64,000 bases of DNA from Luteimicrobium xylanilyticum. Its GTDB lineage: Bacteria > Actinomycetota > Actinomycetes > Actinomycetales > Cellulomonadaceae. How positions within the stretch are numbered: the first letter of the stretch is position 1; every line of letters begins with the position of its first letter. Both the position numbers and the translations under genes were made by a program. The stretch covers positions 3,410,001 to 3,474,000 of the forward strand of contig NZ_CP045529.1 of NCBI RefSeq assembly GCF_009429125.1, given 5' to 3'. This document shows positions 7,991 through 16,786 of the stretch, piece by piece. The notes beneath the pieces are model-generated. The model was not told the origin of the DNA, made no database searches, and saw only the letters and a list, made by a program, of their open reading frames with translations.

Positions 7991-8190
7991 GCGTGGCCGA
8001 GGGTCGGACGCCGGACGCAGGCACGGGCCGTCACGGGGACACTGGGTGTGGGCACGCCTCCGAGTGTCCCAGATCTGCGCCCGGATCAGGCCATCCGCCC
8101 GGTGCGTGGGCGCGGCCGTGCACCGGGTCGCGCCCCGGAGGCGCTACCGTGGCGACACGCGCCGCACGACCACCGAGTGGAGGTGACGAG

Positions 8191-8973
8191 GTGGCCCAGC
8201 TCCTCGTGCTGACCCCGACGACGGGAGGATCCGTCGAGATCCTCCCGGCCCTCGGCTTGCTCTCGCACCGCGTCCGGGTGCTGCCGATGGAGCCGTCCGC
8301 CCTGGTGGACGCGCCCGACGCGGACCTGGTGCTCCTCGACGCGCGCCGCGACCTCGTGGCCGCCCGCACCACCTGCCGGCTGCTGCGCGCGACCGGCATG
8401 ACGGTGCCCCTCGTGCTCGTGATGACCGAGGGCGGTCTGACCGTCGTGACGGCCGAGTGGGGCGCGTCCGACGTGGTGCTGTCCGACGCCGGACCGGCGG
8501 AGGTCGAGGCCCGGATCCGCCTCGCGGTCGAGCGGGGCGCGGGGCGCGCGCGCGACGACAACGAGGAGATCTCGGCGGGCGAGCTCACGATCGACGCGTC
8601 GGGGTACACCGCCCGCCTGCGGGGTCGCCCGGTCGACCTGACGTACAAGGAGTTCGAGCTCCTCAAGCACCTCGTCCAGCACCCGGGCCGGGTGTTCACG
8701 CGCGCCCAGCTCCTCCAGGAGGTCTGGGGCTACGACTACTACGGCGGCACGCGCACGGTCGACGTCCACGTGCGGCGCCTGCGCGCGAAGCTCGGGCCCG
8801 AGCACGAGCAGCTCATCGGGACCGTGCGGAACGTCGGCTACCGGTTCGACCCGCCCAAGGAGCGGCGTGAGCGCGCCACGGCGCCCGACGGCGCGGCCTC
8901 GGCCGCCTCCGACGGCGCGCCGGGCACGGACGCGCCCCCGGTGGACAGCGACCCGGTAGGTTCGCTCGGGTGA
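8191..8973 (+). CDS. glnR: GlnR, OmpR-type global regulator of nitrogen metabolism
   Basis: 260 aa from GTG 8191 behind GGAGGTGACGAG. The receiver domain (1-115) lacks the normal acidic pocket and keeps 'VLLDARRDL' as in Streptomyces GlnR, an orphan regulator not controlled by classic phosphorylation. The DNA-binding domain (about 130-225) contains '[14 protein letters not shown]', '[35 protein letters not shown]' segments almost identical to GlnR as I remember it. GlnR controls glutamine synthetase, ammonium transport, urease and purine use. A -10-like TACCGT is at 8145-8150. The purine operon at 55.6 kb carries a fitting GlnR box. The last 35 residues are low complexity. Confidence 0.9.
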   Translation: MAQLLVLTPTTGGSVEILPALGLLSHRVRVLPMEPSALVDAPDADLVLLDARRDLVAARTTCRLLRATGMTVPLVLVMTEGGLTVVTAEWGASDVVLSDAGPAEVEARIRLAVERGAGRARDDNEEISAGELTIDASGYTARLRGRPVDLTYKEFELLKHLVQHPGRVFTRAQLLQEVWGYDYYGGTRTVDVHVRRLRAKLGPEHEQLIGTVRNVGYRFDPPKERRERATAPDGAASAASDGAPGTDAPPVDSDPVGSLG

Positions 8974-9905
8974 TCGCCGACTACTCGACCGCCCTCGTCG
9001 AAGGTCCCTGGCGGCACGAGTTCGTCGCCGCCAACGCGGCCCGGTTCCACGTCGCGCTGGCCGAGCCGGCCGACGGCGTCGGCGCCGCGGCACGCGGCTC
9101 CCGCGCCCCCCTGGTCGTCCTGCTCCACACGTACCCGCAGTTCTGGTGGGCGTGGCGGCACCAGGTCGAGGCGCTCGCGGCCGCGGGGTACCGCGTCGCG
9201 GCGATGGACCTGCGCGGCACGGGCGCGTCCGACAAGCCGCCGCTCGGCTACGACGTGCCCACCCGCACGCGCGACGTGGCGGGCGTGATCCGGTCCCTCG
9301 GGGCGGACTCGGCGGTCGTCGTCGGGCACGGGGAGGGCGGGACCATCGCCTGGGCGATGGCCGCGATGCAGCCCGCCGTGACCCGCGCGGTCGCGGCCCT
9401 CGCCGCGCCCCACCCCGCCTACCTGCACGTGTCGCACCGGGCCCCGTACACGCGCGCGATGCGGCGGCACGTCGCGTTCGCGCAGGTGCCGTTCCTGCCC
9501 GAGCGGGCGCTGGGCGACGGGCGGTTCGTCGACGACGTGCTGCGGGGCGGTGCCGTGCGGCCGTTCGACGAGGACGCGCTCGAGCTGTACCGGACCGCGG
9601 CCCGCATCCCGTTCGCGGCGCACTGCTCGACGGAGGCGCTGCGCTGGTCGGTGCGCTCGATCCCGCGGATGGACGGGCGCAGGTTCACCACGGCGGTCCG
9701 ACGGCGCGTCGACCAGCCGGGTCTCCTCCTGCTCGGCGCCGAGGACCCCTACGTCCGCACGGACGCCGCGGCGATCGACGCGACCGCGCTGGTGCGCCGG
9801 CTGCGCGTGCAGGTGCTCGACGGCGTCGGGCACTACCTGCCCGAAGAGGACCCCGAGGCGGTCTCTGGCGCGCTGCTCGACTGGCTCGCCGACCTGGACG
9901 CCTGA
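8970..9905 (+). CDS. Alpha/beta-hydrolase fold protein with altered nucleophile elbow
   Basis: 311 aa; GTG start overlaps the glnR stop (GTGA). The fold is clear: oxyanion region '[15 protein letters not shown]', '[13 protein letters not shown]', acid 'LGAEDPYV', His '[12 protein letters not shown]'. At the nucleophile elbow the sequence is '[13 protein letters not shown]', with Gly where Ser (lipases, esterases) or Asp (epoxide hydrolases, dehalogenases) should stand. Either it is non-hydrolytic or it uses another residue. The coupling to glnR suggests a conserved functional link; I recall similar pairs in other actinobacteria but cannot confirm this here. Confidence 0.85.
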   Translation: MIADYSTALVEGPWRHEFVAANAARFHVALAEPADGVGAAARGSRAPLVVLLHTYPQFWWAWRHQVEALAAAGYRVAAMDLRGTGASDKPPLGYDVPTRTRDVAGVIRSLGADSAVVVGHGEGGTIAWAMAAMQPAVTRAVAALAAPHPAYLHVSHRAPYTRAMRRHVAFAQVPFLPERALGDGRFVDDVLRGGAVRPFDEDALELYRTAARIPFAAHCSTEALRWSVRSIPRMDGRRFTTAVRRRVDQPGLLLLGAEDPYVRTDAAAIDATALVRRLRVQVLDGVGHYLPEEDPEAVSGALLDWLADLDA

Positions 9906-9942
9906 CCCCGCCCAGCCGGGCGGGAGCACGCTACGCATACTG

Positions 9943-9954
9943 CACAATATGCGG
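9943..9954 (+). promoter_or_regulatory. Leaderless promoter -10 (CACAAT) for the DUF2510 protein
   Basis: CACAAT at 9943-9948 is followed by 6 nt and then the GTG start. The same CACAAT-N6-GTG arrangement stands before the nuclease gene at 11051, whose product shares a C-terminal domain. No Shine-Dalgarno is present. An in-frame ATG at 9949 is the alternative start. Confidence 0.5.
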
Positions 9955-10878
9955 GTGTCGAACGCGCAACCCGGGTGGTACCCGGACCCCCACGCGCGCG
10001 GACGCATGCGGTGGTGGGACGGCGTGCGTTGGCACCACGCGACCCGCGCCGAGCCGGAGCTCGCCCCCGCGCCCGCCGAGCCCGGCGCCACCCGCCCCGG
10101 GTCGGCCGCGCCCGACGCCACGACCCAGGCCATCCCCCTCGCGCCCGTGATGCCGTCGATCACGGCGGGCTCCTCGGCCCGGCTCACGAAGCCTCCTGCG
10201 ACTCCTTCGACTCCGGCTCCGAAGCCCGAGCCGGCGGCGAGCGCGTCCGACGGCGCCGTGCCCGCCCGGCGTCGCCGGCGCGCCTGGTGGGCCGTGGCGG
10301 CCGGCGGCGCGGCGGCCGTCCTCGTGGCGGGCGTGGCCGTGGCGGCGGGCGGTCACCGGGGTGCGCCCGTCGCGGCCGCGAGCCCGACGACGTCGTTCCT
10401 GACGCCCGCAGCCGCCGATCCGGCTCCCGCGACCTCCGAGCCTTCCGCGACCCCGACGTCGACCACGAGCACCGCGACGCCGACCCCCACGCCGTCGGGC
10501 ACACCCTCCGCGACGCCGACCCGGACGCCCTCGCCCCGGCCGACGACCGCGCGGCCGACGCCGACCGCGGCCCCGACCCGGCCCGCTCCGCGCCGGACGA
10601 CGCGCCCCTCCCCGACGGGACGACCGAGCTCCCCGACCTCCGGCCCGACGACGCCGCCCTCGGCGAGCCCGAGCACCACCCCGACGACGGCAGCCACGCC
10701 GGTGACCGGTCCCGTCGCCCCGCTCGCGTCCGGCGAGTGCCCGGCGTCCGCACCGATCAAGATCGCGTACCACACGGCCTGGGGCCCCGACAGCTACACG
10801 TACTCGCACGTGTCCGCCGACGCGTGCTACGCCACGTTCGAGGCCGCCCAGGCCGACGGCTACTGGAGGGGCTGGTAG
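9955..10878 (+). CDS. DUF2510 protein with membrane anchor, Pro/Thr linker and C-terminal 'sunset'-like domain
   Basis: 307 aa from GTG 9955 (or ATG 9949). N-terminus: a DUF2510 module ('PGWYPDPHARGRMRWWDGVRWHH', residues about 5-27). One transmembrane helix (about 108-128) after Arg-rich 'RRRRR' places the rest outside. A roughly 140-residue Thr/Pro/Ser linker follows. The last 50 residues form a small domain with 'CPASAPIKIAYHT', 'Y', 'CYATFEAAQADGY', matching the end of the nuclease encoded next. This C-terminal module resembles what I remember as the 'sunset' domain, often at the end of secreted actinobacterial proteins. Its function is unknown; DUF2510 may bind a membrane or cell-division partner on the inner side. 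Confidence 0.75.
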   Translation: MSNAQPGWYPDPHARGRMRWWDGVRWHHATRAEPELAPAPAEPGATRPGSAAPDATTQAIPLAPVMPSITAGSSARLTKPPATPSTPAPKPEPAASASDGAVPARRRRRAWWAVAAGGAAAVLVAGVAVAAGGHRGAPVAAASPTTSFLTPAAADPAPATSEPSATPTSTTSTATPTPTPSGTPSATPTRTPSPRPTTARPTPTAAPTRPAPRRTTRPSPTGRPSSPTSGPTTPPSASPSTTPTTAATPVTGPVAPLASGECPASAPIKIAYHTAWGPDSYTYSHVSADACYATFEAAQADGYWRGW

Positions 10879-11038
10879 CCCGCAGCCGACGGACGGCGGC
10901 GCGGAACATGGTCCGGACTGTCCGCCATGCCCACCGGTCTGGACTCCGCGCGTCCTCGCAGCGGGTCGTGGCGTCCGACGACGTGGGTCCACCTGCTCAC
11001 GGACGGCTGACGTGCGACGACGTGTGGGTCACATGCCC

Positions 11039-11050
11039 CACAATGTGTCC
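11039..11050 (+). promoter_or_regulatory. Leaderless promoter -10 (CACAAT) for the HNH nuclease gene
   Basis: CACAAT at 11039-11044 precedes the GTG at 11051 by 6 nt, the same layout as at 9943. The 172-bp gap 10879-11050 holds no gene. Confidence 0.5.
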
Positions 11051-12208
11051 GTGACGCGAGCGAGCTCCCCCGACCGACCCGGCCGACCTGTCGCGCTCGC
11101 GCGTCACCGGACGACGTGGGCCGCCGCGCTCACGGCGGCGGTGCTCGCGACCACCACCGCGTGCACGAGCCTCGACGCGACCGGGCAGCCCGAGGCCCCT
11201 GTGTCCTCGTCCGCCGCCGCGACGGTGCACGCGACCACGCCGGGCCTGACCGCGACGACCACCTCGAAGCCCCCGGCGAAGGCCACGCCGAAGCCCACGA
11301 CGACGCACGGTTCCGAGGCGGCGTCGGGCGCGAAGCCCGGTGCGGGGACGGCGCTCGCCGTCCTCGCGACGCTGCCCGTCAAGGGCCGCGCCGCGATGAC
11401 CGGGTACGCGCGCGACCAGTTCGGTCCGGCGTGGAAGGACGTCGACCACAACGGGTGCGACACGCGCAACGACATCCTGGCGCGCGACCTCGACGGCGTG
11501 ACGTACCGAGCGGGGACGCACGACTGCATCGTCCTCACGGGCACCCTCCCGGACCCCTACTCGGGCCGGAGCATCGCGTTCCAGCGCGGGCAGACGACGT
11601 CGACGGCCGTGCAGATCGACCACCTCGTGGCGCTCGGGGACGCCTGGCGCACGGGCGCCCAGCTCCTCTCCCCCGCGACGCGCGAGCTGCTCGCGAACGA
11701 CCCGCTCAACCTGCTCGCCGTCGACGGGCACCTCAACGGGCAGAAGTCCGACGGCGACGCCGCGACGTGGCTCCCGCCGTCGAAGGCGTACCGGTGCCGG
11801 TACGTCGCCCGCCAGGTCGCGGTCAAGCAGCGGTACCACCTGTGGGTCACCTCCGCGGAGAAGTCCGCGATCGCGCGGATCCTCGGCACGTGCCCGGGCG
11901 AGCGCGTCCCGACGGGCGGCCTGACGGACGTCAAGGTCGTGACGCAGAAGGGACCGTCGGGGACCTCGGCCACGTCCGCGCCGTCGTCGGGGAGCACCAA
12001 GAGCAGCGGCACGAGCACGAAGCACCCCGCCGTCGCGGCGCCGGTGTCGAAGGACGACTGCCCGGACTGGGCGCCCATCAAGGGCAACGAGTCGAGCCAC
12101 ATCTACCACCTGCCGACGGGCGCCTCGTACGACGTCACGGACCCCGAGGTGTGCTTCGCGACCGAGGCCGCGGCGCAGGCCGACGGCTACCGGGCCGCCA
12201 AGCGGTAG
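11051..12208 (+). CDS. Exported lipoprotein nuclease: GmrSD-type HNH (DUF1524) plus 'sunset'-like C-terminal domain
   Basis: 385 aa. A signal peptide ends in a lipobox-like 'LATTTACTS' (Cys at about residue 38), so the protein is probably lipid-anchored outside. After a Thr/Pro linker, residues about 110-290 are an HNH/DUF1524 domain: 'DHNGCDTRNDIL', 'AVQIDHLVALGDAW', 'NDPLNLLAVDGHLNGQKSDGDAATWLPP'. Such secreted relatives are thought to degrade extracellular DNA. The last 50 residues carry 'CPDWAPIKGN', 'IYHLPTGASY', 'CFATEAAAQADGY', homologous to the end of the preceding protein. The 3' end overlaps the convergent phosphoribosyltransferase gene by 22 bp. Confidence 0.85.
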   Translation: MTRASSPDRPGRPVALARHRTTWAAALTAAVLATTTACTSLDATGQPEAPVSSSAAATVHATTPGLTATTTSKPPAKATPKPTTTHGSEAASGAKPGAGTALAVLATLPVKGRAAMTGYARDQFGPAWKDVDHNGCDTRNDILARDLDGVTYRAGTHDCIVLTGTLPDPYSGRSIAFQRGQTTSTAVQIDHLVALGDAWRTGAQLLSPATRELLANDPLNLLAVDGHLNGQKSDGDAATWLPPSKAYRCRYVARQVAVKQRYHLWVTSAEKSAIARILGTCPGERVPTGGLTDVKVVTQKGPSGTSATSAPSSGSTKSSGTSTKHPAVAAPVSKDDCPDWAPIKGNESSHIYHLPTGASYDVTDPEVCFATEAAAQADGYRAAKR

Positions 12209-13032
12209 GCGCGCTCACCGGCCGCCCGCACGCGCTCGGCCCCCGCGACGTACCGCGGCAGGGTCGCGAACCGGTCCCGCAGCGCGACGTCGCCGAGCCA
12301 GGTCACGAGCCCGCGCGGGGCGCGGCAGAGGACGTCGTCGAGCACGGGTGGCGCGAGCGCGAGCAGCAGACGCGCGACGCGGGCGTTCGGGACGTACTCG
12401 GGCTCCGCGGCGAGCACCAGCACGTCCTCCGCGTCGCGGACGGACGCCGCGTTGAGCTCGGCCTCGACGGACGCGGTGCGCGACCGCGGGACCTGGACGA
12501 CGTACAGATGGTCGACGTGCCGCGCCCCCGCGGTGCGCAGCGCCGCGTGCACGGCGTGCTCGTGCGCACCGGTGACCCGGACGTCGTCGAGCGCGACCAC
12601 GTGCGCGCCGCGGACGTCCCCGGGCGCCTCGAGGTGCGCGGGCCGCAGCCGCGCCCGACGCTGCGCGGCACCCCAGGTCGCGTAGTCCCCGTCCGACGGC
12701 GTGTGCCGGCGCACGACGACGCAGCGCGCGTCGTGGCCGTGGGCCGCGAGGGTCGCGGCGAACGCCGGGAGGAGGGCGGCCGCCGCGGGCGGCGCGACGT
12801 CGTACCCGGACGAGGTGACCAGGAGCGGGCCGTGCGCGCGGCCGCTCGCGAGGTAGGCGAGGGCGAGCGCCTCCCCGTAGCGGGCCGCGACCGCGCCGTC
12901 GCCGTGCTTGAAGCGGCTGTAGTCCCCGGCGGTCCCCGGCGCGGTTCCGGCCCGGCGCGCGAACGACGTGGGGACGAGCGCGAACCCGTCGTCCGCGCTG
13001 CCGTCGAGGCGCGCGAGGGCGTGCCGGGTCAC
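12187..13032 (-). CDS. Ter-module phosphoribosyltransferase family protein
   Basis: 281 aa; GTG 13032 overlaps the upstream stop (GTGA). The PRPP-binding motif 'VVALDDVRVTGAHEHAV' (DDxxxTG, about 133-149) and a family motif 'YSRFKHGDG' (about 38-46) are visible, with 'LLVTSSGYDVAPPA'. It is the last gene of the Ter operon. The stress-response biosynthetic module described for Ter systems (Anantharaman, Iyer and Aravind) combines such PRTases with HAD phosphatases, predicted to make a nucleoside-like metabolite. Here that module is reduced to this gene and the fusion upstream. Substrate unknown. Confidence 0.8.
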   Translation of the reverse strand: MTRHALARLDGSADDGFALVPTSFARRAGTAPGTAGDYSRFKHGDGAVAARYGEALALAYLASGRAHGPLLVTSSGYDVAPPAAAALLPAFAATLAAHGHDARCVVVRRHTPSDGDYATWGAAQRRARLRPAHLEAPGDVRGAHVVALDDVRVTGAHEHAVHAALRTAGARHVDHLYVVQVPRSRTASVEAELNAASVRDAEDVLVLAAEPEYVPNARVARLLLALAPPVLDDVLCRAPRGLVTWLGDVALRDRFATLPRYVAGAERVRAAGERAYRLAAR

Positions 13033-14702
13033 GCGCCCACCGGCCGGGCGGCGGCGAGCGCCGGTCCGGGGTCCCGGCGCGCCGCCGCGCGGCGTGCGTC
13101 GACCGCGGCGAGCCCGTCCGCGTACCCGGCGCAGAACGCGGGCCCGGTCGCGCGGGCGCCGTCGGCGAGCTCGTCGAGGAGCGCGGCGTCGCACGCGTCG
13201 AGGAACTCCTCGCGCTCGGCGTCGGGCGCACCGAGGAGACGCTTGAGGAACCGGATGGTGAGGGCGAACCGGCCGGCGCGGACCGCGTCCGCGAGGTCGG
13301 CGACGGACCGGGCGGCCGCGTGGTTGAGGACGGCCTCCACCGACGGGTCCGCGGCGAGCCCCGGCTCGCACACGGCGACGTACGCGGTGACGACCTCGGC
13401 GGGGCGGCCGGCGCCGTCCCGCGCCAGGACGTCGAGGAGCGTCTGCTCGGCGAGGCCCGTGACGCGGACGTCGTCGACGAGCACCACGCGCGCCCCACCG
13501 AGGTCCTCGTCGAGGCGGAACCCGATCGACGCCAGCTCGGCCCGGCGGGCCTCCGCGGACGCGCCCGCGTAGTCGGTGCGGGTCACCGACCCCTTCGCGA
13601 CGCGCACCACCCGGCCCGGCTCGAGCCCGTGCGCCGCCCGCGCCCCGTCGACGACGTCGAGCGCAGCCCGGGCGAGGAGCAGGCACGCGGGGGGCACCGC
13701 GAGGTACGCGACGGGCAGCACGACGGGCGCCGGGTCGGTCGCGAGCGCGGGGACGCGGGCCAGGAGCTCGCGGCCGAGCGCGCGCCCCAGGGCGGTCGTC
13801 GCGTCGAGGTCGCCGTGCTTCATGCGCGAGTAGGTCCGCACGTCGAAGGGCGCGCCGGTGGCCGCGTCGCGCAGGTCGTCGCGCGTCCCGCCCAGCCGGG
13901 TGAGGGCCACGGTCCGCACGAGGGGGACTCCCGGCGACGCCGGGGTCGTCGAACGGTCGCTGCGGACCTCGTCGAGCACCCGCCGGAGCAGCGCGTCGGT
14001 CGTCTCGTCCGGTCCGACGAGCGCCGCGCGCAGCCCGGCGCCCGTCGCCCCGCGGACGTCCGCGACGGGGTTGTCGCCGACGTGCAGGACGGCGGCGGCG
14101 GGCACGCCCAGCCCGGCGACGGTGGCCTCGAAGATCGCGGGGGACGGCTTGCCCGTGCCGAGCTCGTCCGAGAACGTGAGCACCCGCACGGGCGCGAGGA
14201 GCCCGGCCGCGTCGAGCAGCGCGCGCATCGTCGTGCCGGGCAGCATCCCGGTGTTGCTCGTCACCGCGAGCGGGACGAGCGCCCCGAGCTCCGCGAGCAG
14301 CCCCGGCAGGTCGGGGTGCAGCGGCACGGGCGGCAGCTCGAGCGCGAGCTCGCGCTGCCGTGCGACGAGCTCCGCCACGAGCTCGGGGGCCTCGGCGAGC
14401 ACCGCGCCCGCCCCGGCCGGGACCAGCCCGTCGCGCCGCAGCGCCGCGACCGCCAGGTCCACCCGCTCGGCGAGGCCCCGGTCACGGCCGTCCGCCTCGA
14501 CCTGCCGGTCCGCCGCGACGTCCGCGGACCGCAGCGCGGCCGAGAACGCGTCGTCGGGCACGGGCAGGCCGAGGCCGGACCGCAGCGCCGCGTCGCGCGC
14601 CGCCTTGAAGCGCGGGTTGCTGCGCAGCAGCGTCAGCCACACGTCGAGGCTGACCGCGCGGACCGGAACCGCTGTGGCGTCGGGCAGAGCGAGCGTGGCC
14701 AC
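13029..14702 (-). CDS. Fusion of HAD-superfamily hydrolase and Ter-module phosphoribosyltransferase
   Basis: 557 aa from GTG 14702. Residues 1-245 form a HAD phosphatase: motif I 'VSLDVWLTLL', II 'AVTSNTG', III 'GTGKPSPAIFEAT', IV 'HVGDNPVADVRGA'. Residues 260-550 form a PRTase with 'YSRMKHGDLD', 'VRVAKGSVTRTDYAG' and PRPP loop 'RVVLVDDVRVTGLAEQ'. In most Ter operons these are separate genes; fusion implies consecutive steps on one intermediate. It starts 3 bp after the TerD-A stop and overlaps the next PRTase by 4 bp. Both PRTases share the YSRxKHGD signature, so they may act as a pair. Confidence 0.85.
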   Translation of the reverse strand: MATLALPDATAVPVRAVSLDVWLTLLRSNPRFKAARDAALRSGLGLPVPDDAFSAALRSADVAADRQVEADGRDRGLAERVDLAVAALRRDGLVPAGAGAVLAEAPELVAELVARQRELALELPPVPLHPDLPGLLAELGALVPLAVTSNTGMLPGTTMRALLDAAGLLAPVRVLTFSDELGTGKPSPAIFEATVAGLGVPAAAVLHVGDNPVADVRGATGAGLRAALVGPDETTDALLRRVLDEVRSDRSTTPASPGVPLVRTVALTRLGGTRDDLRDAATGAPFDVRTYSRMKHGDLDATTALGRALGRELLARVPALATDPAPVVLPVAYLAVPPACLLLARAALDVVDGARAAHGLEPGRVVRVAKGSVTRTDYAGASAEARRAELASIGFRLDEDLGGARVVLVDDVRVTGLAEQTLLDVLARDGAGRPAEVVTAYVAVCEPGLAADPSVEAVLNHAAARSVADLADAVRAGRFALTIRFLKRLLGAPDAEREEFLDACDAALLDELADGARATGPAFCAGYADGLAAVDARRAAARRDPGPALAAARPVGA

Positions 14703-14705
14703 CGG

Positions 14706-15299
14706 TCAGAGCGAGCCGAGCGCGAGCGCCTGGAGCTGGTGCGCGGTGCGCCCCTGGCCGGGGGTCCCGATCGCCGTGAGCTGCCAGCCGCCCGAGGTCC
14801 GCGACACGCGCGCCATGACGAGCGCCGTGTGCGGGCCGGAACCCGTGAGCGTGAACTTCGCGAGCTCCGCGTCGCCGGCCGTGGTGTCGACGACGCGGAC
14901 CGACGCGTTGTCGATCTGCTCGAACGTCTCGCCGCTGTACGAGTTGACGGTGAATACGATGTGCTCGATCTCCGGGTGCACGCGCGCGAGATCGACGAGG
15001 ATCGACTCGTCGTCGCCGTCCCCGGCACCCGTGAGGTTGTCACCCGTGTGCTGGACGGAGGCGTCCTTGGACCGCAGCTGGCCGAAGTACACGATGTCGC
15101 GGACCTGGCCGCCGCCGATCAGCAGCGCGGACGCGTCGAGGTCGATCGCCTTGCGGACCTCCTTCGTACCGCCGAACAGCGTCTTCTTCTGCACGACCTT
15201 GACGTCCCAGCCGAGGCCCATCCGGACGTGGGTGAGCCCGGCGCTGCGGTCGGGCTTGGTGAGGTCGATCGTCTGGCCCTTGGAGAGGTTGATGCCCAT
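14706..15299 (-). CDS. terD: TerD family protein (TerD-A)
   Basis: 197 aa from ATG 15299 with an AAGGA site. It opens with 'MGINLSKGQTIDLTKPD' and contains the TerD calcium-binding signature 'HTGDNLTGAGDGDDESI' (about 84-100) and 'DLDASALLIGGG'. TerD proteins are cytosolic C2-like beta-sandwiches that bind Ca2+ and belong to tellurite, phage and stress-resistance loci. This copy has an insert 'VVQKKTLFGGTKEVRKAI' and a C-terminus different from its paralogs at 15340 and 20361, so it belongs to a separate TerD/TerZ-like branch. It sits between TerD-B and the HAD-PRTase. Confidence 0.9.
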   Translation of the reverse strand: MGINLSKGQTIDLTKPDRSAGLTHVRMGLGWDVKVVQKKTLFGGTKEVRKAIDLDASALLIGGGQVRDIVYFGQLRSKDASVQHTGDNLTGAGDGDDESILVDLARVHPEIEHIVFTVNSYSGETFEQIDNASVRVVDTTAGDAELAKFTLTGSGPHTALVMARVSRTSGGWQLTAIGTPGQGRTAHQLQALALGSL

Positions 15300-15339
15300 G
15301 AGGTTCCTTCGGTGGTCGGGTCGGTGGGGTGCGCGGCGA

Positions 15340-15927
15340 TCAGGCCGCGGCGAGCCCGTAGTCGGCGACGATGCCCGCGAGGCCGGACGCGTAGCCCTGC
15401 CCGACGGCGCGGAACTTCCAGTCGTCGCCGTTCCGGTACAGCTCGCCGAACACGAGCGCGGTCTCGGTCGACGCGTCCTCGCCCAGGTCGAAGACGACGG
15501 TCTTCGCGTCGTTCTGCGGGTCCTCGGCGTCGAAGACCCTGATGTACGCGTCCGAGACCTGGCCGAAGTTCTGGCGGCGCTCCTCGGCCTCGTAGATGCT
15601 CGCGAGGAACACGACGCGCACGACCTCCGCCGGCAACGCCGCGAGGTCGACGACGATCTGCTCGTCGTCGCCGTCGCCGTCGCCCGTGCGGTTGTCGCCC
15701 TGGTGCACGACGGCGCCGCTCGGGTCCTGCAGGTTGTTGAAGAACACGAAGTGCCGGTCCGAGAGGGCGCGGCCGTCGGCGTCGACGAGCAGCGCCGCAG
15801 CGTCGAGGTCGAACGCGGCCCCGTCGGTGGTGCGGGGCTTCCAGCCGAGTCCCGCGACCGCCTTGCTGAGGCCGGGCGCGACCTTCGTGAGCGAGATGTT
15901 GCCGCCCTTGGAGAGGTTGACTGCCAT
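15340..15927 (-). CDS. terD: TerD family protein (TerD-B)
   Basis: 195 aa, start ATG 15927. Canonical TerD: 'MAVNLSKGGNISLTKVAPGL', 'AFDLDAAALLVDADG', 'FFNNLQDPSGAVVHQGDNRTG', then the acidic loop 'GDGDGDDEQI' and 'NFGQVSDAYIRVFDAED', ending 'VGQGYASGLAGIVADYGL'. It is very close to TerD-D at 20361 (about 80% identical by eye), so the two are a recent duplication separated by six genes. Predicted to be a Ca2+-binding cytosolic stress protein. The 46-bp gap to the next upstream gene carries an AGAAAGG ribosome site. Confidence 0.93.
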   Translation of the reverse strand: MAVNLSKGGNISLTKVAPGLSKAVAGLGWKPRTTDGAAFDLDAAALLVDADGRALSDRHFVFFNNLQDPSGAVVHQGDNRTGDGDGDDEQIVVDLAALPAEVVRVVFLASIYEAEERRQNFGQVSDAYIRVFDAEDPQNDAKTVVFDLGEDASTETALVFGELYRNGDDWKFRAVGQGYASGLAGIVADYGLAAA

Positions 15928-15973
15928 GGTGGGTGCCTTTCTCTGGTGCCCCCGCGCGGGGGCGACGGGTGGG

Positions 15974-16786
15974 TCAGCCGGCGAGCACCGTGTCGGCGTC
16001 GCGCCAGGACAGCCCGCGGTAGCCGTACGCGGCGAGCGCGTCGCGCAGCGGGCGGACCTGGCGGGCGTGCTCGGCCCGCAGGACGAGGGCCCCGCGCACG
16101 AGGTGCCCCGTGAGCGCGACGGTCGACGTGCGGTCGGCCGCCGCGCCGGTGCGCCCGGCGTCGCTCGGGTCGAGCGGGATCTCGAGGCGGCTGCTGCCCG
16201 TCGTCGTGAGGACGAGCACGCCCTCGACGGCGGGTCCGGCCGGGTCCGCGGGCCGCACCACGACGACGAACCGGCGCAGGGCGCGCGCCTGACGCAAGTC
16301 CACCGTGAAGCGCGGACCCGCGAGGTGCACGACGGGTCGCCGGTCGTCCGGGCCGTACGGCTGCGAGTCCCGCACGACGCCCTGCGTGCGGTCCGCGAGC
16401 TCGTACGCCACGACGACGCTCGCGTCGACAGCGGTGTGGAGCTCGCCGCGCAGTCCGCCGACGCCGGTCTGGACGCGCGTGAGCTGGACGACCGGGGCGT
16501 CGGCGGAGAGCAGCCGCCGCTCTCCCTGCCCGACGCCGGGCAGGCCACGGAGCAGCGGAGGCAGCGGGGTGCGGCCCGGGCGGGCGGGGGGCGTCGCGCC
16601 GGCCGGCGGGGCGAGGTCGAGCGCAAGCGAGGGCGCGGCCACGGGCAGGTCGGGCGCCGCCGCCGGGGCGGGCGCCTCGGGGACCGCCACGGCGCGCGGC
16701 CGCGCCCGCCGCCGCAGGAACCCGAGGTCGTCGCGGACGGGCGCCGTGTCGGGCGCACCTCTCAGCAGGGTGCTCGCGGTGCTCAC
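15974..16786 (-). CDS. Ter-operon protein with TerD-like C-terminal domain
   Basis: 270 aa; GTG 16786 overlaps the TerD-C stop (GTGA). The first 70 residues are Ala/Pro/Arg-rich and probably disordered. From about residue 80 on, alternating beta strands ('APVVQLTRVQTGVGGLRGEL', 'VVVAYELADRTQG', 'FTVDLRQARALRRFVVVVRP', 'VEGVLVLTTTG') resemble the TerD/TerX sandwich but without the acidic Ca2+ loop. It ends 'YGYRGLSWRDADTVLAG'. I take it as a non-calcium TerD relative acting with its neighbours; the role is unknown. In other actinobacteria, similar genes sit in the same place beside TerD (recalled). Confidence 0.7.
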   Translation of the reverse strand: MSTASTLLRGAPDTAPVRDDLGFLRRRARPRAVAVPEAPAPAAAPDLPVAAPSLALDLAPPAGATPPARPGRTPLPPLLRGLPGVGQGERRLLSADAPVVQLTRVQTGVGGLRGELHTAVDASVVVAYELADRTQGVVRDSQPYGPDDRRPVVHLAGPRFTVDLRQARALRRFVVVVRPADPAGPAVEGVLVLTTTGSSRLEIPLDPSDAGRTGAAADRTSTVALTGHLVRGALVLRAEHARQVRPLRDALAAYGYRGLSWRDADTVLAG

